A stretch of DNA of 64,000 nucleotides from Amorphoplanes digitatis (GCF_014205335.1 NZ_JACHNH010000001.1:4954501-5018500); one strand, 5' to 3'; positions 25,426 through 33,783 are shown, numbered from the stretch's first letter. Notes: generated by a model from the sequence alone, not told the origin. Translations and numbers: made by a program.

Positions 25426-25551
25426 AATGCCCTCCGCGACGACCACTGGGTGCGAGGCTGGTCCCACCGTTGGCGGGCTGCCGGGCGAATCGGGAGAAAT
25501 CTAGCGGTGCGCGGCGCGGTCGCACTAGCAAAAAGCGGACAGGATGCGGGA
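25426..25551. promoter_or_regulatory. Divergent promoter region, S8-B / CHAT-B
   Basis: The 126-base region feeds the S8-sigma operon leftward and the CHAT gene rightward. It includes CCGGGCGAATCGGGAG near 25485-25500, similar to the element before the module A CHAT gene. No exact -35/-10 pair is clear. Confidence 0.4.
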
Positions 25552-28170
25552 GTGGCAGGTAGCGGACAGTCCTGGGAAATCCGGGCGGAGGACGCCCTGA
25601 GTGCGGTACAGCGCAACCCCCATCAGGCGATCCAGATCGGACAGTCGGTCCTGGAAAGGTCCGACAACCCGCGGGCCCGCGCGGTCGCCGCGCGCGCGGT
25701 GGGGCTGGCGTACCGGGAAATGAACGATCTGGGCGCCGCGGTGACGCACCTGCGCCGGGCGGTGCGGCTGGCGCGGCGCGGCGGCTCGGCCGGGCTGACC
25801 GCCCTGGCCCGGATGAGCCTGGGCTACGCGCTGGCCAACAGCGGCCGCAACGTCGCCGCCCTGCGGGAGGTCACGGCCGCGTTGGAACACCTCACCGGGT
25901 GCGACGCGGGGCGCGCGCGGATGCAGCGGGGCGTGGTGCTCCACTTCGCCGGCCGCTACGAGGAGGCCGCCCGCGACTACACCGCGGCCGTGGAGATCGC
26001 CCGGCAGGAGGGTGACCCGCTGCTGGAGGCGCGGGCCCGCAACAACCGCGGGCTCGTGCAGACCCGGCGCGGCATGGCGCGGGGCGGCGACGACCTGCGC
26101 CGCGCGGAGGAGATCTTCACCGAGCTCGGCCTGGACCTCGCGGCCGCCGACACCCGGTGGAACCTCGGCACCGCCGCGGCGCGCCGGGGCGAGGTGGCGG
26201 TGGCCCTGCGCGTCTTCGCCGAGACGGACCGGCGCTACCGCGAGCTCGGCGTGCCCCGGCCGGCCCTCCAGCTCGACCGGCTGGAGCTGCTGCTGTCCGT
26301 GCCGCTGCCGGCCGAGGCCACCGAGGTGGCCGCCGCCGCGGTACGGGAACTCGGCGCGCGCGGCATGGCGTCGGACCAGGCCGAGGCGCTGCTCGGATCG
26401 GCGCGGGCCGCGCTGCTCGCCGGCGAGACGGGCGCGGCGATCGCCGCCGCCGGGCGGGCCGGCGAGGCGTTCCGCCGCCAGGGCCGGCCGGCCTGGGCGG
26501 CGCTGGCCCGCAGCGTCGCGCTCCGGGCGGGTTTCCGCTCCGGCACGCGCACGGCCCGGTCGCTGACGGCGATGGTCCGCAACGCCGCCCAGCTCGACGC
26601 GACCGGCTGGCCCGGCACGGCGCTGGCCACCCGGATCGACGCCGCCCGGGTCGCGACGGCCCTCGGGCGCACCGAACAGGCCCGCGAACTGCTCACCGTC
26701 GCCGCCCGGGCCCGCCGCGGCGGCACCGCGGACCGGCGTACGCAGGGCTGGTTCGCCGCGGCCCTGCGGCACCGTCTCGGCGGCGCGGACCGGCGGGCGC
26801 TGAGCGCGCTGCGCGACGGCCTGGCCGTGCAGGAGACGCACCGCAGCTGGTACGGCGCGACCGAGCTGCGCGCCAGCAGCGGCGAGCACGGCCGGGAGCT
26901 CGCCGCCGAGGGGCTCGACATCGCGGTCGGCGCGGGCCGCCCCGCGCAGGTGCTGGCCTGGGCCGAGCTGTGGCGTGCCACCGCCCTGCGGATGACACCG
27001 GTGACGCCGCCCGCCGACCCGGAGCTCTCCCGCGTGCTGACCGAGCTGCGCGGGGTCTGCGCCGCCGTGGACGCGGCCGCCCTCGCCGGGCACCCGGCCG
27101 CCGCGGAGCAGCGCCGCCAGGTGCGGCTGGAGCACCGCGTGCGGGAGCTGACCCGGTGCGCGGACGGCGCCGGCGCGCCGGCCCGGCCGCCGGGCGTCGC
27201 GGCGCTGGCCGCCGCGCTCGGCGACGCCGTCCTGGTGGAGCTCGTCGCGCACCGGGGCGGGATCCTCGCGGTCGTGGTCCGCGACGGCCGGGCGAGCCTG
27301 CACCGGCTCGGCGACCTGGACGCGGCCCGGCGGTGCTCGCGGCAGCACCGGTTCGCGCTGCGCAGACTGATCACTCTGGACGATCCCGCCGCCGCGTGGA
27401 CCGCGGCACGGCACGCCGCCGGCGCGCTGGACGCGCAGCTGCTCGCGCCGCTGCGTACCCGGATCGGCGACCGGCCTCTGGTGATCGCGCCGATCGGGGA
27501 GCTGCACGCGCTCGCCTGGGCGGCGCTGCCGTCCTGCGCGGGCCGGGCCGTCACGGTGGTGCCGTCGGCCGCCGCCTGGCTGCGCGCCACCACCCGCCGA
27601 CAGCCGGTGCCGGGTCCGGCCGTGCTCGTCGCCGGCCCGCGGCTGCCGGCGGGCGAGAAGGAGGTGGCCGCGCTGGCCGCCGCCGATCCCGGCGCGGTGG
27701 TGCTGACCGGCGAGGCGGCGGGCGCCGGCGCGGTCACGGCGGCGATGGACTCGGCGCGCCTCGCGCACATCGCCGCGCACGGCGTCTTCCGGGCCGACGC
27801 GCCGCTGCTGTCCACCCTGGAGCTGGCCGACGGGCCGCTGACCGCGTACGAGCTCGAGCGGCTGCGCCGGCCGCCGGGGGTCGTGGTGCTGTCGGCCTGC
27901 GACTCCGGGCGCTCGGCGGTGCAGCCCGGCGACGAGCTGCTCGGCCTCGGCGCCGTGCTGCTCGGCGCGGGCACCCGCACGCTGATCGCCAGCGTGCTGC
28001 CGGTGCCCGCGGACCGCACCGCGGATCTCATGCTCGACCTGCACGCGCGGCTGCGCGGCGGCGCTCGGCCCGCCGCGGCGCTCGCCGCCGCCCAGCGGGA
28101 GCTCACCGCCGGTGGCGACGCCCTCGATCACGCCACCGCGGCGGCGTTCCACTGCATCGGCGCGGGCTGA
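25552..28170 (+). CDS. TPR-CHAT caspase-like protease, module B
   Basis: This 872-residue protein is the paralogue of the module A CHAT protein. TPR-like helical repeats fill about residues 5-480 (ARAVGLAYREMNDLGAAVTH, then MSLGYALANSGRNVAALREV and ARNNRGLVQTRRG). The CHAT domain spans about 580-870, with His743 in LAHIAAHGVFRADAPLL and Cys783 in GVVVLSACDSGRSAVQPGDE. His-to-Cys spacing is 40 residues, identical to module A. There is no signal or membrane helix. GTG at 25552 gives an N-terminus aligned with module A; GTG 25507 and earlier codons are in frame but unsupported. It is divergent from the S8-sigma operon. Confidence 0.88.
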   Translation: MAGSGQSWEIRAEDALSAVQRNPHQAIQIGQSVLERSDNPRARAVAARAVGLAYREMNDLGAAVTHLRRAVRLARRGGSAGLTALARMSLGYALANSGRNVAALREVTAALEHLTGCDAGRARMQRGVVLHFAGRYEEAARDYTAAVEIARQEGDPLLEARARNNRGLVQTRRGMARGGDDLRRAEEIFTELGLDLAAADTRWNLGTAAARRGEVAVALRVFAETDRRYRELGVPRPALQLDRLELLLSVPLPAEATEVAAAAVRELGARGMASDQAEALLGSARAALLAGETGAAIAAAGRAGEAFRRQGRPAWAALARSVALRAGFRSGTRTARSLTAMVRNAAQLDATGWPGTALATRIDAARVATALGRTEQARELLTVAARARRGGTADRRTQGWFAAALRHRLGGADRRALSALRDGLAVQETHRSWYGATELRASSGEHGRELAAEGLDIAVGAGRPAQVLAWAELWRATALRMTPVTPPADPELSRVLTELRGVCAAVDAAALAGHPAAAEQRRQVRLEHRVRELTRCADGAGAPARPPGVAALAAALGDAVLVELVAHRGGILAVVVRDGRASLHRLGDLDAARRCSRQHRFALRRLITLDDPAAAWTAARHAAGALDAQLLAPLRTRIGDRPLVIAPIGELHALAWAALPSCAGRAVTVVPSAAAWLRATTRRQPVPGPAVLVAGPRLPAGEKEVAALAAADPGAVVLTGEAAGAGAVTAAMDSARLAHIAAHGVFRADAPLLSTLELADGPLTAYELERLRRPPGVVVLSACDSGRSAVQPGDELLGLGAVLLGAGTRTLIASVLPVPADRTADLMLDLHARLRGGARPAAALAAAQRELTAGGDALDHATAAAFHCIGAG

Positions 28171-28219
28171 GCGAAAAAAAACTGTATTCGAACCCGGCGG
28201 TGCCCCTCTGGGGTTGGTG

Positions 28220-28244
28220 CGGGACACGCAGCTGACGTGTCCCG
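28220..28244. promoter_or_regulatory. Inverted repeat (9-bp arms) ahead of the DUF6345-like gene
   Basis: Arms CGGGACACG at 28220-28228 and CGTGTCCCG at 28236-28244 are perfect complements around seven bases. It ends 20 bases before the ATG, just ahead of the ribosome site, so it may be an operator or a 5'-leader hairpin. An A8 run (28174-28181) directly follows the CHAT stop. Confidence 0.5.
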
Positions 28245-28264
28245 GATACGACAGGGGGAACCAG

Positions 28265-30148
28265 ATGTTCGTCGACAAACCGGCCCGACGCCGGATCATC
28301 GCGGTGGGGGCCGCCGGCCTGCTCGCCGCGCCGGCCCTCGGGGGCGCGGCAGCCGCCGCGGAGGAGCCGCAGACCGTACCCGTGTACGCCGTGGTGCAGG
28401 AGGGCCTCACCGCCGGGCAGGGCGCCGAACTGGCGAAGGCCTTCGGCGTACCGAACGCGTTGCAGGGCAACGGATACTTCGCCTACGTCGACGCGGCCGC
28501 GTACGGGCGGGTCCCGCTGACCGCCGCCGGCCGGGCCACAAAGGACGAGTCGGGCCGCGCGGTACAGGCGCAGGCGATCGACCGCGCCGCGCTGGAGAAG
28601 ATCAGCCCGGTCGCCGACGAGGAGGCCCTGCGCCGGGGCGGGCAGCTGATCGAGCTGGCCGGGCTGAGCCCCGACCTGAAGGCCCGGCCGCAGGTGACAC
28701 ACACCGAGCTGACCCTCACCGACGCGGAGAACGGCAGGCCGCAGGTGCACCCCCTCGACACCGTGGTCAGCTACCAGCTGGACCTGGCCGGGCTCCCGGT
28801 CAGCGGGCAGGGCGCCAAGCTGCGCCTGACGGTCGGCCCCGACGGCACCGTCACCCAGCTCGCGCACGCGCTGCGCGCGGTGGAGCGCCGCGGCGAGGTC
28901 AAGGTGATCGGCGAGCAGGCCGCGCTCGACGCGTGCGCCAAGCTGTACGGCCAGGACGTCAAGCAGGAGGCGCCGACGCTGGGCTACCAGTTCCCGGAGC
29001 TGAGCGCCACCGACGCCGACGGCAAGGGCAAGGTCTCCACCATCGCGCCGCAGTACACCTGCAACCCGGTCGGCGGCGCGGGCGCACAGGCGCACCGGCT
29101 GGTCCCGGCCGTCGAGGGTGCCGCGCCCGGCGGCAAGCTCGGCGCCACCCGCGCCGGCGACACCGTGACCGCCTCCGTCTCCGTCGAGGGCGGCACCGCG
29201 CCGTACACCTACCGCTGGTCGTCCTCGACCACCGTGCTGCCCACCGACGGCAGCGACGGGGAGTCCATCAGCTACAAGCGCAGCCCGCGCGGCCGCGAGG
29301 ACGACGGCGCCGAGCGGCTCAGCGTCGAGGTCACCGACGCCGACGGCATCGCCGCCACCGCGCACGTCGACCTGCCGGGCGACGGGGACGCTACCGCGGA
29401 GTTCCAGCCGGGCGGCGGCGGATTCGGCGCGCTCGCCATCGGGCCGAACGACGTCGGCATCGAGCAGACCATCGACGAGTGGCAGTGTGCGCAGGACAGC
29501 GGCAACGGCTTCCGCAGCGTGATGGCCTCGCACGGCGTCGGCACCCAGTTCGACTGGCGCGGCGCCAGCGCCTGGGAGAAGGACTTCAAGGACCCGTCGC
29601 TGGGCGGGATCGACAGCTCGTACGTCGACGACGTGGACGCGACCTGGTACACCGGCCACGGCTGGCCGGGCGGCTTCACCTTCAAGGGCAACAACTCCGA
29701 CACCCAGATCACGCCGTCGGACGCCCGCTGGGGCAACCGGGACCTGGAGTGGCTCCAGCTCGAGTCCTGCCAGGTGCTGCGGGACACCAACGGCCACCAC
29801 GACTACTTCGGCCGCTGGCGCCAGGCGTTCGCCGGGCTGCACATCATGAACGGCTTCGACACCAACGCGTACTGCGTCGGGGGTGGCACCGGCGCGACGT
29901 TCGCCAGCTACCTGTTCCCGAAGAAGTTCCTGTGGTGGGAGCTGCGGCCGGCGTACCGGGTGCAGAACGCCTGGGCCGCGATGGCGATCGACCGTGAGCC
30001 GTCCGGCGTGAAGTACCGCTCGACCGGGCTGGTCCGGCCGGACGGCACCACGAACATCGGCGACTTCTTCTGGGGGCAGGGCCCGACCGGCCCGGACATC
30101 CCGCTGACCCCGAACACGGGGCAGTGGTCCATCTCGGGCACCGTCTAG
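28265..30148 (+). CDS. Secreted DUF6345-like protein with caspase-type His/Cys pair
   Basis: The 627-residue protein has an export signal (KPARRRIIAVGAAGLLAAPA, possibly twin-arginine-like), an N-terminal region to about residue 285, and an immunoglobulin/PKD-like domain near 290-375 (GGTAPYTYRWSSSTTVLP). The C-terminal domain (about 395-600) has WYTGHGWPGGFTF (His465) and LEWLQLESCQVLRD (Cys502). A His-Gly followed 37 residues later by Ser-Cys after a hydrophobic strand is the pattern of clan CD cysteine peptidases (caspase, gingipain, CHAT). DUF6345 is my best family match; peptidase activity is inference. AGGGGGAA precedes the ATG. It lies 94 bases after CHAT-B on the same strand. Confidence 0.72.
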   Translation: MFVDKPARRRIIAVGAAGLLAAPALGGAAAAAEEPQTVPVYAVVQEGLTAGQGAELAKAFGVPNALQGNGYFAYVDAAAYGRVPLTAAGRATKDESGRAVQAQAIDRAALEKISPVADEEALRRGGQLIELAGLSPDLKARPQVTHTELTLTDAENGRPQVHPLDTVVSYQLDLAGLPVSGQGAKLRLTVGPDGTVTQLAHALRAVERRGEVKVIGEQAALDACAKLYGQDVKQEAPTLGYQFPELSATDADGKGKVSTIAPQYTCNPVGGAGAQAHRLVPAVEGAAPGGKLGATRAGDTVTASVSVEGGTAPYTYRWSSSTTVLPTDGSDGESISYKRSPRGREDDGAERLSVEVTDADGIAATAHVDLPGDGDATAEFQPGGGGFGALAIGPNDVGIEQTIDEWQCAQDSGNGFRSVMASHGVGTQFDWRGASAWEKDFKDPSLGGIDSSYVDDVDATWYTGHGWPGGFTFKGNNSDTQITPSDARWGNRDLEWLQLESCQVLRDTNGHHDYFGRWRQAFAGLHIMNGFDTNAYCVGGGTGATFASYLFPKKFLWWELRPAYRVQNAWAAMAIDREPSGVKYRSTGLVRPDGTTNIGDFFWGQGPTGPDIPLTPNTGQWSISGTV

Positions 30149-30158
30149 CGCACCGAGG

Positions 30159-30185
30159 ACCGCGGCGGGCGTCGCCCGCCGCGGT
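30159..30185. terminator. Bidirectional hairpin terminator
   Basis: A perfect 12-base-pair stem with a three-base loop fills the gap between the DUF6345-like gene (stop 30148) and the convergent acyltransferase (stop 30186). Confidence 0.7.
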
Positions 30186-31463
30186 TCAGCGCGCGGTCGC
30201 GGCGGAGTCGGACCCCCAGCGGGCGGTCATCCAGCGGGCGCCGCGGCGCCCCAGCCGCTGCCCGGGCACCTCGACGAACCGGTGCGTCAGCCAGGAGATC
30301 CCCAGCAGCAGGCCGAGGTAGCCGAGCGCGACCGGTACCTCCGCGAGGACCGGCAGCCGGTCGCCGAGCGGGGTCAGGACCGGGCTCAGCAGCTGGAGCA
30401 GCACGAAGTGCACGAGGTAGACGGAGTAGCTGATCCGGCCCAGCCAGGCGAGCGGGCGCGGCGTGCGCCCGTCACGGGCGAGCAGGCCGAGCGCGAACAA
30501 GCCGCCGAAGACCAGCAGCGTGACGATCGCGCGGGTCCGGTACGTCGCCGTCGGTGCGCCGAGCGCGTCCAGTTGGGCGTACCAGGTAATGATCAGCGCG
30601 GCGCCGACGGCCGCCGCGACCGCGCCCGCCCGCCACCAGCCGGTCTGCCCGTGCTGGGCGCGGTGGATGGTGGTGCCGACGAACATGACCGCGACGATGA
30701 GCAGCCCGTCCCAGACGTGCGCGGGGTCCTGGTTGGCCGCCAGCAGGGTGACGGCGATCGCGGCGAGCAGCAGCGCGCCGACGGCGACGGCCCAGCGCCG
30801 GCCGCTGGCCACCGCGGGCAGGCCGGCCGCCAGGCCGAGCGCCACCGCGACGGTGACGGGCGTCGCGGGGAGCAGCGCCGGCGCCAGCGGGACGGCCGCC
30901 ACCGAGACCGCCGCGAGCAGGACGGCCACCGCGCCGCCGCCGCGGTGCAGCCGCAGCGCGAACAGCGCGCTGACCAGCAGGTAGAACGCCATCTCGTAGG
31001 TCAGCGTCCAGAAAACCGGGGTGACAAGGGGAACGCCGAGCAGGTGCGGCAGCATCGTGAGGTGCGCCAGCGCCGCGGTCGCGGGGTGCGCGACCAGGTC
31101 CCGGTCCATCGGCACCAGCCCGAACGCGGCGAGGCACAGCGCCAGGACGGTGACCACGAGATAGAGCGGCAGCAGCCGGGCGATCCGGCTCACCCAGAAC
31201 GACCGGATACTGCCGTGCCGCTCCAGCGACGCCGGGATGATGTATCCGCTGACCAGGAAGAACAGCATGACCCCGGCGGTGCCGGCGTGCAGCCACTCGC
31301 CGGTGAAGCCCCGCACGCCGCGGAACAGGTAGCGGCTGAGGTGCGCGTAGACGACAAGGAGGACGGCGACCGCCCGCAGGCCGTCCAGCCAGGCCATCCG
31401 TTCGGCCCCGGCACCGGGCGCCGGCGCGGGCCGGGCGTGTACGGCGGGGGCGGTGTCGAGCAC
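30186..31463 (-). CDS. Acyltransferase 3 family membrane protein (OafA/YrhL-like)
   Basis: This 425-residue protein has about ten membrane segments. It opens with MAWLDGLRAVAVLLVVYAHL (the catalytic-His region of acyltransferase 3 proteins), followed by LFFLVSGYIIPASLERHG and WVSRIARLLPLYLVVTVLAL, and ends with ISYSVYLVHFVLLQLLSP. The family O-acylates cell-surface sugars, antibiotics or lipids. GTG at 31463 is six bases behind a TATCGT box, so it looks leaderless. A bidirectional terminator ends it. Confidence 0.9.
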   Translation of the reverse strand: MLDTAPAVHARPAPAPGAGAERMAWLDGLRAVAVLLVVYAHLSRYLFRGVRGFTGEWLHAGTAGVMLFFLVSGYIIPASLERHGSIRSFWVSRIARLLPLYLVVTVLALCLAAFGLVPMDRDLVAHPATAALAHLTMLPHLLGVPLVTPVFWTLTYEMAFYLLVSALFALRLHRGGGAVAVLLAAVSVAAVPLAPALLPATPVTVAVALGLAAGLPAVASGRRWAVAVGALLLAAIAVTLLAANQDPAHVWDGLLIVAVMFVGTTIHRAQHGQTGWWRAGAVAAAVGAALIITWYAQLDALGAPTATYRTRAIVTLLVFGGLFALGLLARDGRTPRPLAWLGRISYSVYLVHFVLLQLLSPVLTPLGDRLPVLAEVPVALGYLGLLLGISWLTHRFVEVPGQRLGRRGARWMTARWGSDSAATAR

Positions 31464-31469
31464 CCGCGA

Positions 31470-31475
31470 ACGATA
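31470..31475 (-). promoter_or_regulatory. -10 box (TATCGT), leaderless promoter
   Basis: TATCGT lies six bases before the GTG at 31463 in the 20-base gap behind the upstream hypothetical gene. Confidence 0.5.
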
Positions 31476-31483
31476 GCCCGGGG

Positions 31484-32077
31484 TCAGGCCGTCCGCCTGC
31501 GGGCGAGGGCCACGTCGGCCATCAGCCGGTCCCAGGCCGGGTCCTCGCGGAACGGCCCGGCCGGCAGGCCCTTGCCGACCCGGGCCCACATGTACTCCCA
31601 CCACGCCGCCACCCGCACCGGCCACAGCCCGACGCGCACCGCGCCGGCGAGGAAGCAGCGGTGCGTCAGCAGGGTCGCCGCGAGGGTCTCCGGATCCAGC
31701 TCGAGGCTCGGATCGTCGATCGCCCGGCCGAGCGCCCGCACGTCGCGGTGCATCTCCGAGTACGCGACCAGGCCGGGCGCGGACGGCACCTTCAGGGGCC
31801 CGTCCCCGGTGACCATGTCCGCCGCGTAGGACGGCATGAACACGACGTCGTCGGCGATGATGATCAGCGGCAGCTTCTCGTGCCCGCGCCGGACCTCGAG
31901 CTCGACGCCCGGCACCCCGGTCGGCGCGATGAGGTACTCGTAGTCGAGCACGTCGGCGGCCGAGATCCGTACGGCGTCACCGATCGCCGGCACCCGCGCG
32001 ACCACGAGACCGCCCTCGACCGACACCTCGGGGCCGGGCACCTCGGCGATCACCCGCGCGAGTTCGTCAGTGTCCAT
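31484..32077 (-). CDS. Hypothetical protein
   Basis: I do not recognise the family of this 197-residue protein. It is soluble, with a beta-rich first half (VSVEGGLVVARVPAIGDAVR, then LPLIIIADDVVFMP) and a helical, Trp-rich end (RVAAWWEYMWARVGKGLP). ATG at 32077 is preferred over 32110; TATAAC lies six bases upstream, close to a leaderless box. It precedes the acyltransferase gene by 20 bases on the same strand. Confidence 0.65.
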   Translation of the reverse strand: MDTDELARVIAEVPGPEVSVEGGLVVARVPAIGDAVRISAADVLDYEYLIAPTGVPGVELEVRRGHEKLPLIIIADDVVFMPSYAADMVTGDGPLKVPSAPGLVAYSEMHRDVRALGRAIDDPSLELDPETLAATLLTHRCFLAGAVRVGLWPVRVAAWWEYMWARVGKGLPAGPFREDPAWDRLMADVALARRRTA

Positions 32078-32184
32078 GCGCTGGTTATACCCAGCCACGG
32101 CAAACTTCACAAAGCGGCCGTATGACGTCGTGAACCTGCCTGAAGTCGACCGAGAGGATGATCCGGAACGGTCGGCACCGCCGC

Positions 32185-32190
32185 TACGCT
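32185..32190 (+). promoter_or_regulatory. -10 box (TACGCT), leaderless promoter
   Basis: TACGCT lies six bases before the GTG at 32197 and fixes the start of the MmpS-like gene. Confidence 0.5.
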
Positions 32191-32196
32191 CCGCCC

Positions 32197-32601
32197 GTGA
32201 ACGAGATCGAGTCAGCCCGCCGGCCCCGCTCGGCGCTGTGGACCGTCCTGATCGTGGTCGCCGTCCTCGCGGTCGCGGCGATCGTCTTCGTTCTGACGAC
32301 GGGCGGCGGCACGCACAAGGTCACGTTCGAGGTGGCCTCCAGCGGCGAGAAGGTCTCCTCGATCATCTACGGCTCGGGCGACAAGCAGCTGGGCAAGGAC
32401 GTCGGCACCGCCGCCGCGACACCCTGGTCGAAGTCGGCCGACATCTCCGACACCGACGGCGACCTGTGGCTGCGCGCCCTGTCACCCGCCGGCGGCGCGA
32501 TCACCTGCACCATCTGGGTCGACGACCGGGTGGTCGTGGAGTCCACGACCCTGTCCGGCGCGAACTGCGTGATCCCGTTCGACGAGGCCCTCGACCACTA
32601 G
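32197..32601 (+). CDS. MmpS-like small membrane-anchored protein
   Basis: The 134-residue protein has one N-terminal membrane helix (LWTVLIVVAVLAVAAIVFVL, residues about 13-32) and an exterior beta domain with two cysteines (ITCTIWVDD and GANCVIPFDEA) likely to form a disulfide. The pattern THKVTFEVASSGEKVSSIIY fits the MmpS family, whose mycobacterial members assist lipid or siderophore export. No MmpL partner is nearby. Function here is unknown. Confidence 0.72.
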   Translation: MNEIESARRPRSALWTVLIVVAVLAVAAIVFVLTTGGGTHKVTFEVASSGEKVSSIIYGSGDKQLGKDVGTAAATPWSKSADISDTDGDLWLRALSPAGGAITCTIWVDDRVVVESTTLSGANCVIPFDEALDH

Positions 32602-32611
32602 CGATTGATAC

Positions 32612-32666
32612 TTGTCAACATATTGACAATCTTGTTTCCTGGATCGATGCTCGGGAGAGCGCTCTC
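32612..32666 (+). promoter_or_regulatory. Promoter and LacI-type operator of the GH43 gene
   Basis: TTGACA at 32623-32628, a 17-base spacer and GATGCT at 32646-32651 form a likely promoter. The -35 lies within an inverted repeat (TTGTCAA-CATA-TTGACAA, 32612-32629). The expected transcription start falls inside GAGAGCGCTCTC at 32655-32666, a perfect palindrome of the CebR/LacI operator form. A sugar regulator encoded elsewhere probably represses the gene. Confidence 0.6.
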
Positions 32667-32689
32667 AACGTCGATCGTGGGATGTGCCG

Positions 32690-33774
32690 ATGATGAACTC
32701 CCGCCGTCTCGCCGCCCTCACCGTCCTGGCACTGACCGGCGCGTTCGCGCCCGGACCGGCCGCCGCCCGCGCCGCCGCGCCGCCGCCCGCTCCCCCGTCG
32801 ACCCTGGCGCAGACCGGCATCCGCGCGGCGGACCCCAGCGTGATCCGCATCGGCACCCGGTACGTCTCCGTGCAGTCGCTCAACGGCGGCATCGCCGTGC
32901 GGCAGGCCTCGTCGCCGGACACCCTCGCCGCCGCGCCGGCCCGCCAGGTGTGGAGCGACACCCGCAACCTGGGTGAGGTGTGGGCGCCGGAGATTACCTT
33001 CGACGGCGGCCGCTACCACATCCACTTCTCCGCGGGACGCGGCTCCGCACACCGCATGTACGTGATCAGCTCGCCGACCGCCGACTCGGGGTACACCGCC
33101 GAGACCCGCCTCGTCCTGCCGGACGACAAGTGGGCGATCGACGGCAGCATGTTCACCTACAACGGGCAGCGCTGGTTCGTCTGGTCCGGCTGGGCCGGCG
33201 ACACCAACGTCGAGCAGAACCTCTACATCGCCCGGATGACCAGCCCCAGCGCGACCACCGGCGGCCGGTACGTCATCTCCCAGCCCCGCGAGTCCTGGGA
33301 GCGCGTGGTCGGCAACCCGTTCATCAACGAGGGCCCCGAGCCGATCCGGGACCCTCGTTGATGAACGGGTTCTACTCCGCCAACGGCAGCTGGAGCGAGC
33401 AGTACTGCCTCGCCGACCTGCGGCTGAGGGCCGGCGGCGACCCGACCTACGTCTGGGACTGGTACAAGTCCAACGGATGCCTCTTCGGCTCCAACCGCGC
33501 CACCATGATGGCCGGCTGGGACCCGACCCTTTACGTGAACGGGCCCGGGCATCACAGCTTCGTCCTGCTCAACGGCGACATCGGCACCAGCCCGCCGGCC
33601 GGCTCCCGGTTCCCGCTGATGTACCACGCCGTCGCCAAGGGCACGCCGTACTCGTGGGCGAACCGCTACTGGTACACCGGAACGTTCCTGTGGTGGGGAA
33701 ACAGCACCTACCGGCGCGCCAACGTGCCGGGCGCGAACACCGACACGGGGTTCAGCCTCAAGTTCTTCGAGTAG
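32690..33774 (+). pseudogene. Secreted GH43-type arabinosidase gene, interrupted by stop codons and frameshift
   Basis: The first frame (to 33361) encodes a signal peptide, ADPSVIRIGTRYV (catalytic base Asp), EVWAPEITFDGGRYHIHFSA, KWAIDGSMFTYNGQRWFVW and INEGPEPIRDP (catalytic acid Glu). It then hits TGATGA. The other half of the GH43 blade set continues in another frame from 33361 (GFYSANGSWSEQYCLADLRL, GWDPTLYVNGPGHHSFVLL) to 33774. The break lies in the right arm of a 20-base-pair inverted repeat that copies upstream coding sequence in reverse. Intact, it would be a roughly 360-residue exported arabinan-type hydrolase. ATG 32690 or 32693 is the start. A sequencing or assembly fault is possible. 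Confidence 0.8.
33314..33371. repeat. 20-bp perfect inverted repeat at the GH43 break
   Basis: Arms at 33314-33333 and 33352-33371 are perfect complements; after one mismatch four more pairs form (33335-33338 with 33347-33350). The left arm encodes N-P-F-I-N-E-G. The right arm is its reverse complement and holds the premature stop codons. Confidence 0.9.
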
Positions 33775-33783
33775 CGCACGCCG

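Noticed and set aside
25525..28470. 981-codon minus-strand open frame across the CHAT-B gene
   Set aside because: Low-complexity translation with no motifs, opposite a gene with clear domains.
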